A DNA stretch of 32,733 nt from Desulfobulbaceae bacterium (GTDB taxonomy: Bacteria > Desulfobacterota > Desulfobulbia > Desulfobulbales > SURF-16): positions 1-32,733 of the forward strand of contig JAHLLM010000053.1 in assembly GCA_020444175.1 (NCBI GenBank), in the 5' to 3' direction. The notes under the pieces are model-generated. The model was given only the letters and a program-made list of their open reading frames with translations, searched no databases and had not been told where the DNA came from. Numbering within the stretch: the stretch's first letter is position 1; every line of letters starts with the position of its first letter. Shown here one piece after another: positions 25,279 through 32,733 of the stretch. The position numbers were made by a program, and so were the translations under genes.

Positions 25279-25295
25279 TACCCCCTTGAGGGGTA
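25279..25295. other. Short hairpin in the DUF362/ABC-F divergent gap
   Basis: TACCCC (25279-25284) and GGGGTA (25290-25295) pair perfectly around a 5-base loop in the 159-base divergent intergenic region. It could be an operator or the leader hairpin of either gene. No T-run follows. Confidence 0.4.
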
Positions 25296-25375
25296 TAAGT
25301 CCCTTAACAACAGGGGTAATACGTACCGGCTACGGATTTCAAATTTATAACCTGTAAATTATTTCTTTAATACAT

Positions 25376-27364
25376 ATGATTACCATTAATAACCTCTCTA
25401 TTCAATATGGAGAAAAAGACCTTTTTAAAAATATTTCATGCCGCATAAACAGCCGTGACCGCATTGGACTCGTTGGTGTAAACGGAGCGGGCAAGTCAAC
25501 CCTGCTGAAAATTTTTGCCGGGGTGACGGAAATGGAGGATGGCGTTGTTGCGTTTTCACGCCATGCCACCTGCGGTTATCTGCCCCAGGAAATAACCGGA
25601 ATCGAGCAGGGGGAAACACTTTACCAGGCAGCGGAAAGCGCTTTTTCCCACCTTCTTGAAAAACAACAGGAACTCGATGCCCTTAATAAACGTCTTGCAA
25701 CGACATCAGTTTCCTCCTCCGAACTGGAAGATCTTCTCAAACTCCAGGGAGAACTGCAGCACGAACTCGACCATTCCGATATTTTTCAAATGCAGGCCAA
25801 GATAGAAAAAATCCTCATGGGTCTGGGGTTCAAGCAGCAGGATTTCACTCGCGACTGTCACTCATTCAGCGGTGGCTGGCTCATGCGCTTGATGCTTGCC
25901 AAACAGCTTCTGGCCTCTCCTTCATTTCTCTTTCTTGACGAGCCGACAAATCATCTTGACCTTGAAACATTGACCTGGCTTGAAGATTTTCTTTCTTCTT
26001 ATCCCGGTGCTCTGATCATCGTATCCCATGATCGCTCCTTTCTTGACAACATGACAAATCTTACCTGGGAGCTGAGTCTCGGTAACTTGAACGTATATAA
26101 AGGAAATTATTCAAGTTACGTTCAGGAAAAGGAAGAGCGCCTACAGATTCAGCGTGCCGCCTATGCCAACCAGCAGGCTAAAATCGATCAGACCAAGCGC
26201 TTTGTTGAACGATTCAGGGCTAAATCAACCAAGGCAAAACAGGTTCAAAGCCGGATCAAGCAGCTTGAAAAGATGGATTTAATTGAACTTGAGGACAGTG
26301 AACATCATATTTCTTTCCGGTTTCCCCCAGCTCCCGCCAGCGGCAAACTGGCCATCACTGTAGATGATCTCTGCAAATCCTACGGCAAGCTCCTTGTTTT
26401 TGATAAAATTAATTTTGAACTGCAAAGAGGCGACAAACTCGCCATTGTCGGGGTCAACGGGGCCGGGAAATCGACTCTTGTTAAAATAATCGCAGGAATC
26501 GAATCAATAACCAGCGGCTCCATACGTCCGGGACACAATGTTTCACTCTCCTATTTCGGACAGCATCAGGCACAGGAACTTTCTCCACAATACACTGTTC
26601 TTGAAACCCTCACCCATGTTGAAGCGGAAAAGACCATAAGCCAGACCAGATCGCTTCTGGGTGCGTTTCTCTTTCGTGGAGAAGATGTGGATAAAAAGGT
26701 GCAGGTCCTTTCCGGAGGAGAGAAGAGCAGGCTGGCCCTTGCCAAGATGATAGCAACACCGGCCAACCTTCTTGTCATGGACGAGCCCACCAACCATCTT
26801 GATATGATGTCCCAGGAAATCCTGCAGGATGCTCTTGCCCAGTATGACGGATCCATTATTATTGTCAGCCATAATCGTTTTTTTCTTGATCACTTTATAA
26901 ACAAAGTGTTGGAAATAAAAGACGGCGCAGCCACTATTTATGAAGGCAACATCAGCCGCTATCTGGAAAAAGTTTCTGAAGAAAAAGCTTTAAAGAAACA
27001 ACAATCAGCTGCCACAGCAGAGAACATACAAAGTCAGGGGGATACGGATTCAAAGGAAACCATCAAGTCCAAGGGGAAAAAATCACGCCAGGAGCAGGCC
27101 AGGATACGACAGGAAAAAGGAAAGCTTCTCAAGCCTTTTTTAAAGGTAATTAAAGAGTCTGAACAACAAATTGAAGAGCTTGAAACTCAAAAAAGCGAAC
27201 TTGAAACCCTATTGGCAGATCCCGAGCTTTATAAAGACCAGGAGGCATTTGCTGCAAAAAACAAACAATATGCTCAGGTAGATCGCCGGCTTGGCCGCTG
27301 TTATCAAAAATGGGAAGAGGCACAGGAGAAAGTTGAGGACATAGAAGCACAATATGCGCAATAA
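25376..27364 (+). CDS. ABC-F family ATPase (YheS/Uup-like)
   Basis: A 662-residue protein with two tandem ATP-binding cassettes and no membrane segments, the ABC-F layout. ABC-F proteins act on the ribosome, rescuing stalled translation or protecting it from antibiotics. Cassette 1 has GVNGAGKST (34-42), signature FSGGW and FLDEPTNHLD. The linker is a charged helical arm (RFVERFRAKSTKAKQVQSRIKQLEK, given here in part). Cassette 2 has GVNGAGKST at about 360, LSGGEKSR and MDEPTNHLD. A C-terminal coiled coil fills about 560-660. Which ABC-F subtype this is cannot be settled by eye. The gene is followed by the inverted family 2 pair and the carbonic anhydrase gene. Confidence 0.93.
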   Translation: MITINNLSIQYGEKDLFKNISCRINSRDRIGLVGVNGAGKSTLLKIFAGVTEMEDGVVAFSRHATCGYLPQEITGIEQGETLYQAAESAFSHLLEKQQELDALNKRLATTSVSSSELEDLLKLQGELQHELDHSDIFQMQAKIEKILMGLGFKQQDFTRDCHSFSGGWLMRLMLAKQLLASPSFLFLDEPTNHLDLETLTWLEDFLSSYPGALIIVSHDRSFLDNMTNLTWELSLGNLNVYKGNYSSYVQEKEERLQIQRAAYANQQAKIDQTKRFVERFRAKSTKAKQVQSRIKQLEKMDLIELEDSEHHISFRFPPAPASGKLAITVDDLCKSYGKLLVFDKINFELQRGDKLAIVGVNGAGKSTLVKIIAGIESITSGSIRPGHNVSLSYFGQHQAQELSPQYTVLETLTHVEAEKTISQTRSLLGAFLFRGEDVDKKVQVLSGGEKSRLALAKMIATPANLLVMDEPTNHLDMMSQEILQDALAQYDGSIIIVSHNRFFLDHFINKVLEIKDGAATIYEGNISRYLEKVSEEKALKKQQSAATAENIQSQGDTDSKETIKSKGKKSRQEQARIRQEKGKLLKPFLKVIKESEQQIEELETQKSELETLLADPELYKDQEAFAAKNKQYAQVDRRLGRCYQKWEEAQEKVEDIEAQYAQ

Positions 27365-27430
27365 TTGCCCCCCGTTTACAAGTTTTTGATCAAACGTCCT
27401 TATTTTATTATATAAAACAGGTTTGATCTC

Positions 27431-27459
27431 TTGACCATCACACGAATTGTCAGTATTGT
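27431..27459 (+). promoter_or_regulatory. Candidate promoter for the carbonic anhydrase, with adjacent inverted repeat
   Basis: TTGACC (27431-27436), a 17-base spacer and TATTGT (27454-27459) make a plausible sigma-70 promoter. Just upstream, GATCAAAC (27388-27395) and GTTTGATC (27421-27428) form a perfect inverted repeat that may be an operator. Transcripts would carry both following family 2 copies in a leader of nearly 300 bases. Confidence 0.35.
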
Positions 27460-27504
27460 CTTTTGCTTATTTACCTTATATTTTTTTGAGGATGACCACC
27501 AAAA

Positions 27505-27609
27505 TTGATGGTCTCGCAAAAAGCTCTCAAGCTGACCATCCGCCAACGAAATATCAACAAGTTACATACTTGTCGGCGGCGGTTGAGGGGTTTTTTACGA
27601 AACCGTCAA
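27505..27609 (+). repeat. Family 2 repeat, short-type copy 5
   Basis: A 105-base copy from TTGAT (27505) to GTCAA (27609) with the GCTGACCATCCGCCAACG core. It is paired with the inverted copy 6, two bases away, forming a large palindrome. Confidence 0.88.
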
Positions 27610-27611
27610 AA

Positions 27612-27735
27612 TTGACGGTCACGCATTTATGCCCCGTGAGGGTGAAAAAACAGCTCAACCGCCGCCGTAAAGCATGTAAATTTTAATATTGTATTGGCGG
27701 ATGGTCAGCTTCAGGACTTTTTACGAGTTCGTCAA
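27612..27735 (-). repeat. Family 2 repeat, inverted long-type copy 6
   Basis: A 124-base copy in opposite orientation to the others, from TTGAC (27612-27616) to GTCAA (27731-27735). Read on the minus strand it has GTAAAAAGTCCTGAAGCTG, GACCATCCGCCAATAC and the long-type GGGGCATAAATGCG. It ends five bases before the carbonic anhydrase ribosome-binding site. Confidence 0.88.
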
Positions 27736-27754
27736 AATTCAAGGAGAGATTGAA

Positions 27755-28558
27755 ATGAAAAAAAATGTAAAAAAATGTTTCATTGCTTTTAGTCTTGCCG
27801 CATTTCTTGCTGTTACACCTTCAGCATTTGCCTCTGGAGGAGGTCATGGTGGTGGGCATGGCGCTGGTGCCGCAACTCAGGCTGCAAAATCTCCCAGTGA
27901 AACAATAAAGGCCGTCATTGAAGGCAACAACACCTTTAAAGAGCACGCAGGCAGCCGGCATTTCGACTCCTTCCAGAATGGACAGGTTCCGAACCTGACT
28001 GTTATCTCATGTGCAGATTCACGGGTCCACACCCATCTCTTCGGGTTTGAGCCTGACAACAATATTTTCATTATCAGAAATGTGGGAAACCAGGTTAAAA
28101 ATTCAGAAGGCTCTGTTGATTATGGAGTCCATCACCTGCCCACAAAAATTCTTCTCATTATGGGACACTCAAGCTGTGGCGCTGTTAAAGCAGCCATGGG
28201 AGATTATTCCGGAGAAACAAGCGGTATAAAAAATGAGCTTGATCCCCTTATGCCTGTTATTTCCCAAGATGACGGAGAAGGTTCCTTTAAAGAGCGCTGG
28301 GCTAAAAATGTCGAACGCAACGTGGACTATCAGGTTGACTATTCCATGAAGTTATATCATGACAAAGTTTCCCATGGAGACATGGTTGTTGTCGGCGGTG
28401 TCTATGATTTTAACAATAACTACGGTCAGGGACGAGGCTCTCTTATTATCACAAACATAAACGGCGAAAAAGCACCAAACAAGATTATGCAAGATCCTGT
28501 GTTAAAAGAGCTTGCCAAAGGTGATGTTGTTACTCATGTAAGCAGCCTTGCTCCCTGA
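27755..28558 (+). CDS. Exported beta-class carbonic anhydrase
   Basis: A 267-residue zinc enzyme converting CO2 and water to bicarbonate. I start at the ATG at 27755, with AAGGAG nine bases upstream and a clear signal peptide (about 1-27, ending SAFA-SG); the open frame runs 22 codons further back but into a repeat. The mature N-terminus is Gly/His-rich (GGGHGGGHGAG), a possible metal-binding tail. The catalytic core has SCADSR with Cys86, the Asp88/Arg90 dyad, then GHSSCGAV with His138 and Cys141. All zinc ligands are present. Location is probably the periplasm. It is followed by a terminator-like hairpin and then dgt. Confidence 0.93.
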   Translation: MKKNVKKCFIAFSLAAFLAVTPSAFASGGGHGGGHGAGAATQAAKSPSETIKAVIEGNNTFKEHAGSRHFDSFQNGQVPNLTVISCADSRVHTHLFGFEPDNNIFIIRNVGNQVKNSEGSVDYGVHHLPTKILLIMGHSSCGAVKAAMGDYSGETSGIKNELDPLMPVISQDDGEGSFKERWAKNVERNVDYQVDYSMKLYHDKVSHGDMVVVGGVYDFNNNYGQGRGSLIITNINGEKAPNKIMQDPVLKELAKGDVVTHVSSLAP

Positions 28559-28596
28559 GAACATCCCTTGCTTTTTCCCACGCTGTAATTTCATAA

Positions 28597-28634
28597 TCCC
28601 ACAGAGGCGGCCAAGCTTCTGTGGGAACTTTTTT
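28597..28634 (+). terminator. Rho-independent terminator of the carbonic anhydrase
   Basis: TCCCACAG (28597-28604) and CTGTGGGA (28619-28626) form a perfect 8-bp stem around a 14-base loop, followed by ACTTTTTT. It lies 38 bases past the stop codon and only about 15 bases before the dgt start. Confidence 0.85.
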
Positions 28635-28648
28635 GGGATATTGCAAAC

Positions 28649-29710
28649 ATGATACGCTGTCTGCGCAAAGAACTCGAAGAACGGGAGGCAAGAAATCTTT
28701 CTCCTTTTGCCTGTCACAGTAAAAACAGTAAAGGGAGGCGTCGTGAGGAGACCGAATGCCCTATCAGGTTGATCTTCCAGAGAGACAGAGACAGAATAAT
28801 TCACTCAAAAACCTTTCGAAGACTGACCCATAAGACCCAGGTTTTTCTTTCTCCAACTGGTGACCATTACCGCACCAGGCTGACGCACGCCCTTGAGGTT
28901 GCCCAGATAGCCAGAACCATTGGCGTCGCACTGAGCCTGAACGGCCATCTGATAGAAGCCATCTCTCTTGGGCATGATCTTGGCCACACTCCTTTCGGAC
29001 ATGCCGGTGAATCTGTTTTAAATGAACTCTCGCCACATGGCTTCAGGCACTACGAACAGAGTCTTCGCGTTGTGGAGGTCCTGGAAAACAAAGGAAGAGG
29101 CCTGAATGCCGCCTATGAAGTCCGGGATGGCATACTGAAACACTCAAAAGGAAGAAAGGATATCCTGCCGGACGATTTAAGTGAGCTGCCCGAAACAATG
29201 GAAGGTCAGGTTGTTCGGGTTTCCGACATAATTGCCTATGTGAACCATGATCTTGACGACGCGGTGCGGGCAGGTCTTATTGAAGAAAAAGACATGCTCG
29301 ATCACATTCGGACCAGCCTTGGCAACACAAATTCCGAACGGATCAGCGCCATGGTGAACGACCTCATAGTCAAGACTCTGGAACTTGGTCAGCCACGTCT
29401 GGCCATGAGTCCGAAAATTTTGCAGGCCACTTCAGATCTGCGGACTTTTCTTTTTGAAAGAGTCTATCAGACCAAACGTGTTCACGATGAGTTTGTCAAA
29501 GCCATGAAAATTATCAAAGAACTCTATCATTATTTCATGGAAGAAGATATAAAACTTGCCGACGGACACATCTGGCAGGCGGAAACAGCGTATGGAGAAG
29601 AAACGCCCAGGCAGCAGAAGGTCTGTGATTTCATTGCGGGTATGACCGATCGATATGCTCTTGACCTTTACACAAATATTTTCTTCCCTAAACGCTGGAG
29701 TGTGCGTTAA
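28649..29710 (+). CDS. dgt: Deoxyguanosinetriphosphate triphosphohydrolase-like HD-domain protein
   Basis: A 353-residue HD-superfamily hydrolase that splits dNTPs into nucleoside and triphosphate, controlling nucleotide pools. Metal ligands are seen in RTRLTHALEVAQIAR (His80), SLGHDLGHTPFGHAGE (His109, Asp110) and VRVSDIIAYVNHDLDDA. The N-terminal FQRDRDRIIHSKTFRRLTHKTQVF block is diagnostic. The length fits the shorter type 2 dGTPase-like group, compared with about 500 residues for E. coli Dgt, so dGTP specificity is not assured. The start ATG has a weak ribosome-binding site and follows the carbonic anhydrase terminator closely. Confidence 0.92.
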   Translation: MIRCLRKELEEREARNLSPFACHSKNSKGRRREETECPIRLIFQRDRDRIIHSKTFRRLTHKTQVFLSPTGDHYRTRLTHALEVAQIARTIGVALSLNGHLIEAISLGHDLGHTPFGHAGESVLNELSPHGFRHYEQSLRVVEVLENKGRGLNAAYEVRDGILKHSKGRKDILPDDLSELPETMEGQVVRVSDIIAYVNHDLDDAVRAGLIEEKDMLDHIRTSLGNTNSERISAMVNDLIVKTLELGQPRLAMSPKILQATSDLRTFLFERVYQTKRVHDEFVKAMKIIKELYHYFMEEDIKLADGHIWQAETAYGEETPRQQKVCDFIAGMTDRYALDLYTNIFFPKRWSVR

Positions 29711-29747
29711 GTTATACCCCCTGAGTGAACCGGGTTATAAAATGAAC

Positions 29748-29827
29748 GTAGCTGTTTAGATGAGCCTCAGAAGTAACAGTTACGGCCTGGAGTGAAGGCT
29801 TATTCCGTGCCTTCGATGATGAGATAC
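29748..29827 (+). repeat. Family 1 repeat, short degenerate relic
   Basis: An 80-base relic between dgt and valS. GTTACGGCCTGGAGT is identical to the other copies and is followed by a diverged 3' module ending GATGAGATAC. The paired arms survive in altered form: GTAGCTGTTTAG (29748-29759) and AGTAACAGTTAC (29772-29783), keeping pairing through an A-T to G-C swap and a G-T wobble. Nearly all of the internal region is missing. Confidence 0.7.
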
Positions 29828-29871
29828 AAATTACCAATCAATTTACCACTATTTCTTATTTGAGTATACGT

Positions 29872-32553
29872 ATGACAAACAGATCCGACACAACAGACAC
29901 TGCAGAACTTCTTGCCAAGGCCTATGATTTCAAGGATGTTGAAAAAAAATGGTACGCCAACTGGCAGGAACAGAAACAATTCAGAGCAAACATGGATGAG
30001 AGCAAGCCTTCTTTTTCCATCGTAATCCCGCCGCCCAATGTTACGGGTGTCCTCCACGTCGGCCATGCCTTGAATAACACCATGCAGGATGTGCTTGTCA
30101 GATATAAAAGAATGCAGGGCTATAACACCCTCTGGGTCCCAGGTACAGACCACGCTGGAATCGCCACCCAAAATGTCGTTGAAAGACAACTTGCTGCCGA
30201 GGATCTGTCCCGTCATGATGTTGGCAGAGAAAAATTTATAGATCGCGTCTGGAAGTGGAAAGCTGAATCAGGCGGACAGATCATCAACCAGCTCAAACGT
30301 CTTGGCTGCTCCTGTGACTGGGAACGGGAACGCTTTACCATGGACGAAGGTCTTTCTAAAGCGGTGCGTACGGTATTCACCCGTCTCTACAAAGAAGGCT
30401 TGATCTACCAGGGGGACTACATTATCAACTGGTGCCCTCGTTGCCATACAGCCCTGGCAGATCTGGAAGTCGAGCATGAGGAAACAAACGGGAAGCTCTA
30501 CAAGATTCGATACCCCCATGCAGAAGGTGACGGCTATATCGTTGTTGCCACAACGCGACCCGAAACCATGCTCGGAGATACTGCCGTTGCCGTCCACCCG
30601 GATGACGAACGTTTTAATTCTCTTCCTGAAAAGGCTGTTGTTCTTCCTCTGGTCGACAAAAAAATACCCATTGTTTTTGATGAACATGTTGAGCGTGAAT
30701 TCGGAACAGGCGCCCTTAAAGTAACACCTGCCCATGATCTGAACGACTTTGAAATTTCACGCCGACATGATCTTCCTTTTGTCAAGGTCATGGATGACAA
30801 CGGCAATATGAATGTTGAGGCCGGACCCTATGCGGGACTGGACCGCTTTGCCTGCAGAGAACAGGTTGTCAAAGATCTTGAAAAACAGGGATACCTTGAG
30901 GGCATCGAGGATTACCAGCATGGCGTGGGACACTGCTACCGCTGCAACACTGTTGTTGAACCGGCACTGTCAAAGCAATGGTTTGTCTCGGTAAAACCGC
31001 TAGCTGAAAAAGCCATAGAGGCTGTTAAAAACGGTGATATAAAAATTCATCCGAAAACCTGGGAAAACACCTTTTTTGACTGGATGTATAATATTCGTGA
31101 CTGGTGCATCTCTCGCCAGATCTGGTGGGGACACCAGATCCCTGCCTGGACCTGTGAAGCCTGTGGCAAAATGATAGTCAGTGAAACCGATCCGGCAAGT
31201 TGTCCAGAGTGCGACTCCAGGCAACTCCTGCAGGAAACCGATGTACTTGACACCTGGTTCAGTTCGGCTCTCTGGCCCTTTTCAACCCTGGGGTGGCCTG
31301 ATAAAACCGATGAACTGAAATTTTTCTACCCCACCTCAGTTCTGATCACAAGCTTTGACATTCTCTTTTTCTGGGTTTCCAGAATGATGATGATGGGCCT
31401 TCACTTTATGGATGAAGTGCCTTTCAAGGATGTCTATCTGCATGCCCTTGTACGGGACGCTGAAGGACAGAAAATGAGTAAATCCAAGGGCAATGTCATG
31501 GATCCTCTCCTGGTAATGGATAAGTTCGGCACGGACGCCCTGCGTTTTACCATGACAGCTTTTGCCGCCCAGGGCCGTGATATACGCCTTTCAGAGGAAA
31601 GAATTGAAGGCTACCGTCATTTTATCAATAAAATATGGAACGCCTGCCGCTTTTCACTGATGCATATCAGCCAGTGTGATCCCGGCATTACCAGAAACCT
31701 TTCAGTTGATGGACTGAGCCTCTCCCATCGCTGGATTTTAAGTCGTTTGAATCAGACAGTTGCGACTGTTCACAAAAGCCTCGGAGATTACCGGTTCAAT
31801 GATGCAGCCTCCGCCATGTATAAATTCGTCTGGCATGAATTCTGCGACTGGTATCTGGAACTTGTCAAACCGGAACTCTATTCTGCCTCGGAGGAAGACA
31901 AGAAAAAAGGCCAGGCAGTTCTTTTTACTGTTCTTGAATCAGTTATCAAGCTGATGCATCCTGTCATCCCCTTTGTTACAGAGGAGATATGGCATGTTCT
32001 CCCCGGAGACAGGACAAGCATCATGACTGAACCTTATCCTGAACAGATAGAGTCCTGGGACGACCCTGAAGCTGAAAAAACCGCAGATCTTATTATGGGT
32101 GTCATTGGCGGCATCCGCAATATCCGCAGTGAAATGCAGATTCATCCATCTGCCCAGGTTGAAGCTGTTGTGGTGGCCCATGACAGCCAGAGGGCGGAGA
32201 TCATAGTTGATCATACATCTGAAATCAAAGCTATGACAAGAACCGAAAGCCTGACGGTATTAAACGATGGCAAGGGACCAGAAGGAGCTGCTTCATACAT
32301 TTTTGAAGACATTGAAGTTTTTGTTCCTCTTGAGGGGCTTATAGATGTTGACAAGGAGCTTGCCAAACTCGATAAAGAACAGAAAAAGATTGACAAGCAA
32401 CTGAATCAAAGCAATGGCAAGCTTAAAAATGAAAAATTTCTCGCCAATGCACCAGCTGATGTCATTGCCAAGGAGAAAGACAAAGTCGCAGGACTTTCCG
32501 CAACCATGGCAAAAATTACTGAAAGTCGAAAACGACTTCTGGAGCTTAAATGA
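29872..32553 (+). CDS. valS: Valyl-tRNA synthetase
   Basis: An 893-residue class Ia synthetase charging tRNA-Val. HVGHA (62-66) is the HIGH motif after IPPPNVTG, and KMSKS lies at 534-538. The CP1 editing domain includes TTRPETMLGDTAVAVHP and GTGALKVTPAHDLNDFE, used to hydrolyse mischarged Thr-tRNA. CPRC and paired CEACG/CPEC cysteines mark zinc-binding inserts. The C-terminal 65 residues form the tRNA-binding coiled coil. I start at the ATG at 29872; an in-frame TTG at 29860 would add four residues. Length is normal. A family 1 relic lies just upstream. Confidence 0.97.
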   Translation: MTNRSDTTDTAELLAKAYDFKDVEKKWYANWQEQKQFRANMDESKPSFSIVIPPPNVTGVLHVGHALNNTMQDVLVRYKRMQGYNTLWVPGTDHAGIATQNVVERQLAAEDLSRHDVGREKFIDRVWKWKAESGGQIINQLKRLGCSCDWERERFTMDEGLSKAVRTVFTRLYKEGLIYQGDYIINWCPRCHTALADLEVEHEETNGKLYKIRYPHAEGDGYIVVATTRPETMLGDTAVAVHPDDERFNSLPEKAVVLPLVDKKIPIVFDEHVEREFGTGALKVTPAHDLNDFEISRRHDLPFVKVMDDNGNMNVEAGPYAGLDRFACREQVVKDLEKQGYLEGIEDYQHGVGHCYRCNTVVEPALSKQWFVSVKPLAEKAIEAVKNGDIKIHPKTWENTFFDWMYNIRDWCISRQIWWGHQIPAWTCEACGKMIVSETDPASCPECDSRQLLQETDVLDTWFSSALWPFSTLGWPDKTDELKFFYPTSVLITSFDILFFWVSRMMMMGLHFMDEVPFKDVYLHALVRDAEGQKMSKSKGNVMDPLLVMDKFGTDALRFTMTAFAAQGRDIRLSEERIEGYRHFINKIWNACRFSLMHISQCDPGITRNLSVDGLSLSHRWILSRLNQTVATVHKSLGDYRFNDAASAMYKFVWHEFCDWYLELVKPELYSASEEDKKKGQAVLFTVLESVIKLMHPVIPFVTEEIWHVLPGDRTSIMTEPYPEQIESWDDPEAEKTADLIMGVIGGIRNIRSEMQIHPSAQVEAVVVAHDSQRAEIIVDHTSEIKAMTRTESLTVLNDGKGPEGAASYIFEDIEVFVPLEGLIDVDKELAKLDKEQKKIDKQLNQSNGKLKNEKFLANAPADVIAKEKDKVAGLSATMAKITESRKRLLELK

Positions 32554-32733
32554 TCATATCTTTGAATTTAATAATTCGAGGATATGCGAGATCAAGAGCG
32601 TGTTCCCTCTGTTACGAGTACGAGCACAGCTCTCCTTTATCTAGCTGATATAAAAGAGGCTTTGGGCCGAAGGAGGAAACCCTCTGTGTCAATGTAAGTG
32701 AGACATCTACCCCTTGAAAAATTAGTGTAGGGC
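32554..32733. other. Region after valS with possible RNA structure, cut by window edge
   Basis: No gene is supported here. AGAGCGTG (32595-32602) can pair with CACAGCTCT (32625-32633), allowing one bulge, and GAGGAAACCCTC gives a small hairpin further on. It may be the leader of the next gene or part of a mobile element. A 37-codon frame from the ATG at 32584 has a GAGG upstream but no recognisable content. Confidence 0.4.

Noticed and set aside
14160-27735. CRISPR array or direct-repeat array
   Set aside because: The repeats are over 100 bases, palindromic, dispersed between genes and without regular spacers or cas genes.
32584-32697. A 37-codon gene after valS
   Set aside because: Despite a GAGG upstream, the peptide has no recognisable feature and overlaps possible RNA hairpins; evidence is too thin to call a CDS.

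Overview
The window looks like ordinary chromosome from a Gram-negative, anaerobic Desulfobacterota bacterium, most like the Desulfobulbales. This rests on outer-membrane genes (pal, an OmpH/Skp chaperone), a CooC-type ATPase, MEP-pathway isoprenoid genes, an apparent selenocysteine-encoding gene and many short palindromic intergenic repeats. The assignment comes from gene content, not from a database search.

Layout. 1-6.4 kb (minus strand): a run read manC-bpt-ispH-ftsY-djlA-like-aminotransferase, with two ATGA overlaps. 6.4-9.9 kb: a repeat-bounded block with a NamZ-type muramidase (minus), an orphan CooC-like ATPase (plus) and a zinc-ribbon gene (minus) that reads through an in-frame TGA. 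9.9-12.8 kb (minus): xerC-hslV-hslU. 12.9-17.9 kb (plus): xseB-ispA-dxs, then an AmpG-like MFS permease. 18.0-19.3 kb (minus): skp-like and pal. 19.8-24.4 kb (plus): an alpha-glucan phosphorylase, an unrecognised protein and the PEP synthase regulator PpsR. 24.4-25.2 kb (minus): a DUF362 protein. 25.4-32.6 kb (plus): an ABC-F ATPase, an exported beta-carbonic anhydrase, a dGTPase-like HD protein and valS.

The strongest discovery is at 9079-9597 (minus). A 98-codon zinc-ribbon reading frame ends ...Cys-Ser-Ser-Ser-Cys-TGA. The same frame then stays open for 73 more codons and ends in a second four-cysteine zinc ribbon and a double stop. The TGA falls inside what looks like one DUF2007-like alpha/beta domain. 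It is followed at the right distance by a hairpin with an AGGTTC loop, close to the bacterial SECIS of E. coli fdhF. I read this as a 172-residue selenoprotein with Sec99.

Two intergenic repeat families shape the rest. Family 1 (about 204 bp full length; copies at 1, 1271, 6660, 9673 and a relic at 29748) has 12-bp terminal inverted repeats that covary between copies. Two of its direct copies bracket the namZ-cooC-selenoprotein block. Family 2 (105-124 bp; six copies between 14.1 and 27.7 kb) has TTGAC...GTCAA ends and sits in gene junctions, including inside the classic xseB-ispA-dxs cluster and directly before the carbonic anhydrase ribosome-binding site. One copy of each family supplies the stop codon of the neighbouring gene. 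No transposase, tRNA, rRNA or CRISPR array was seen.
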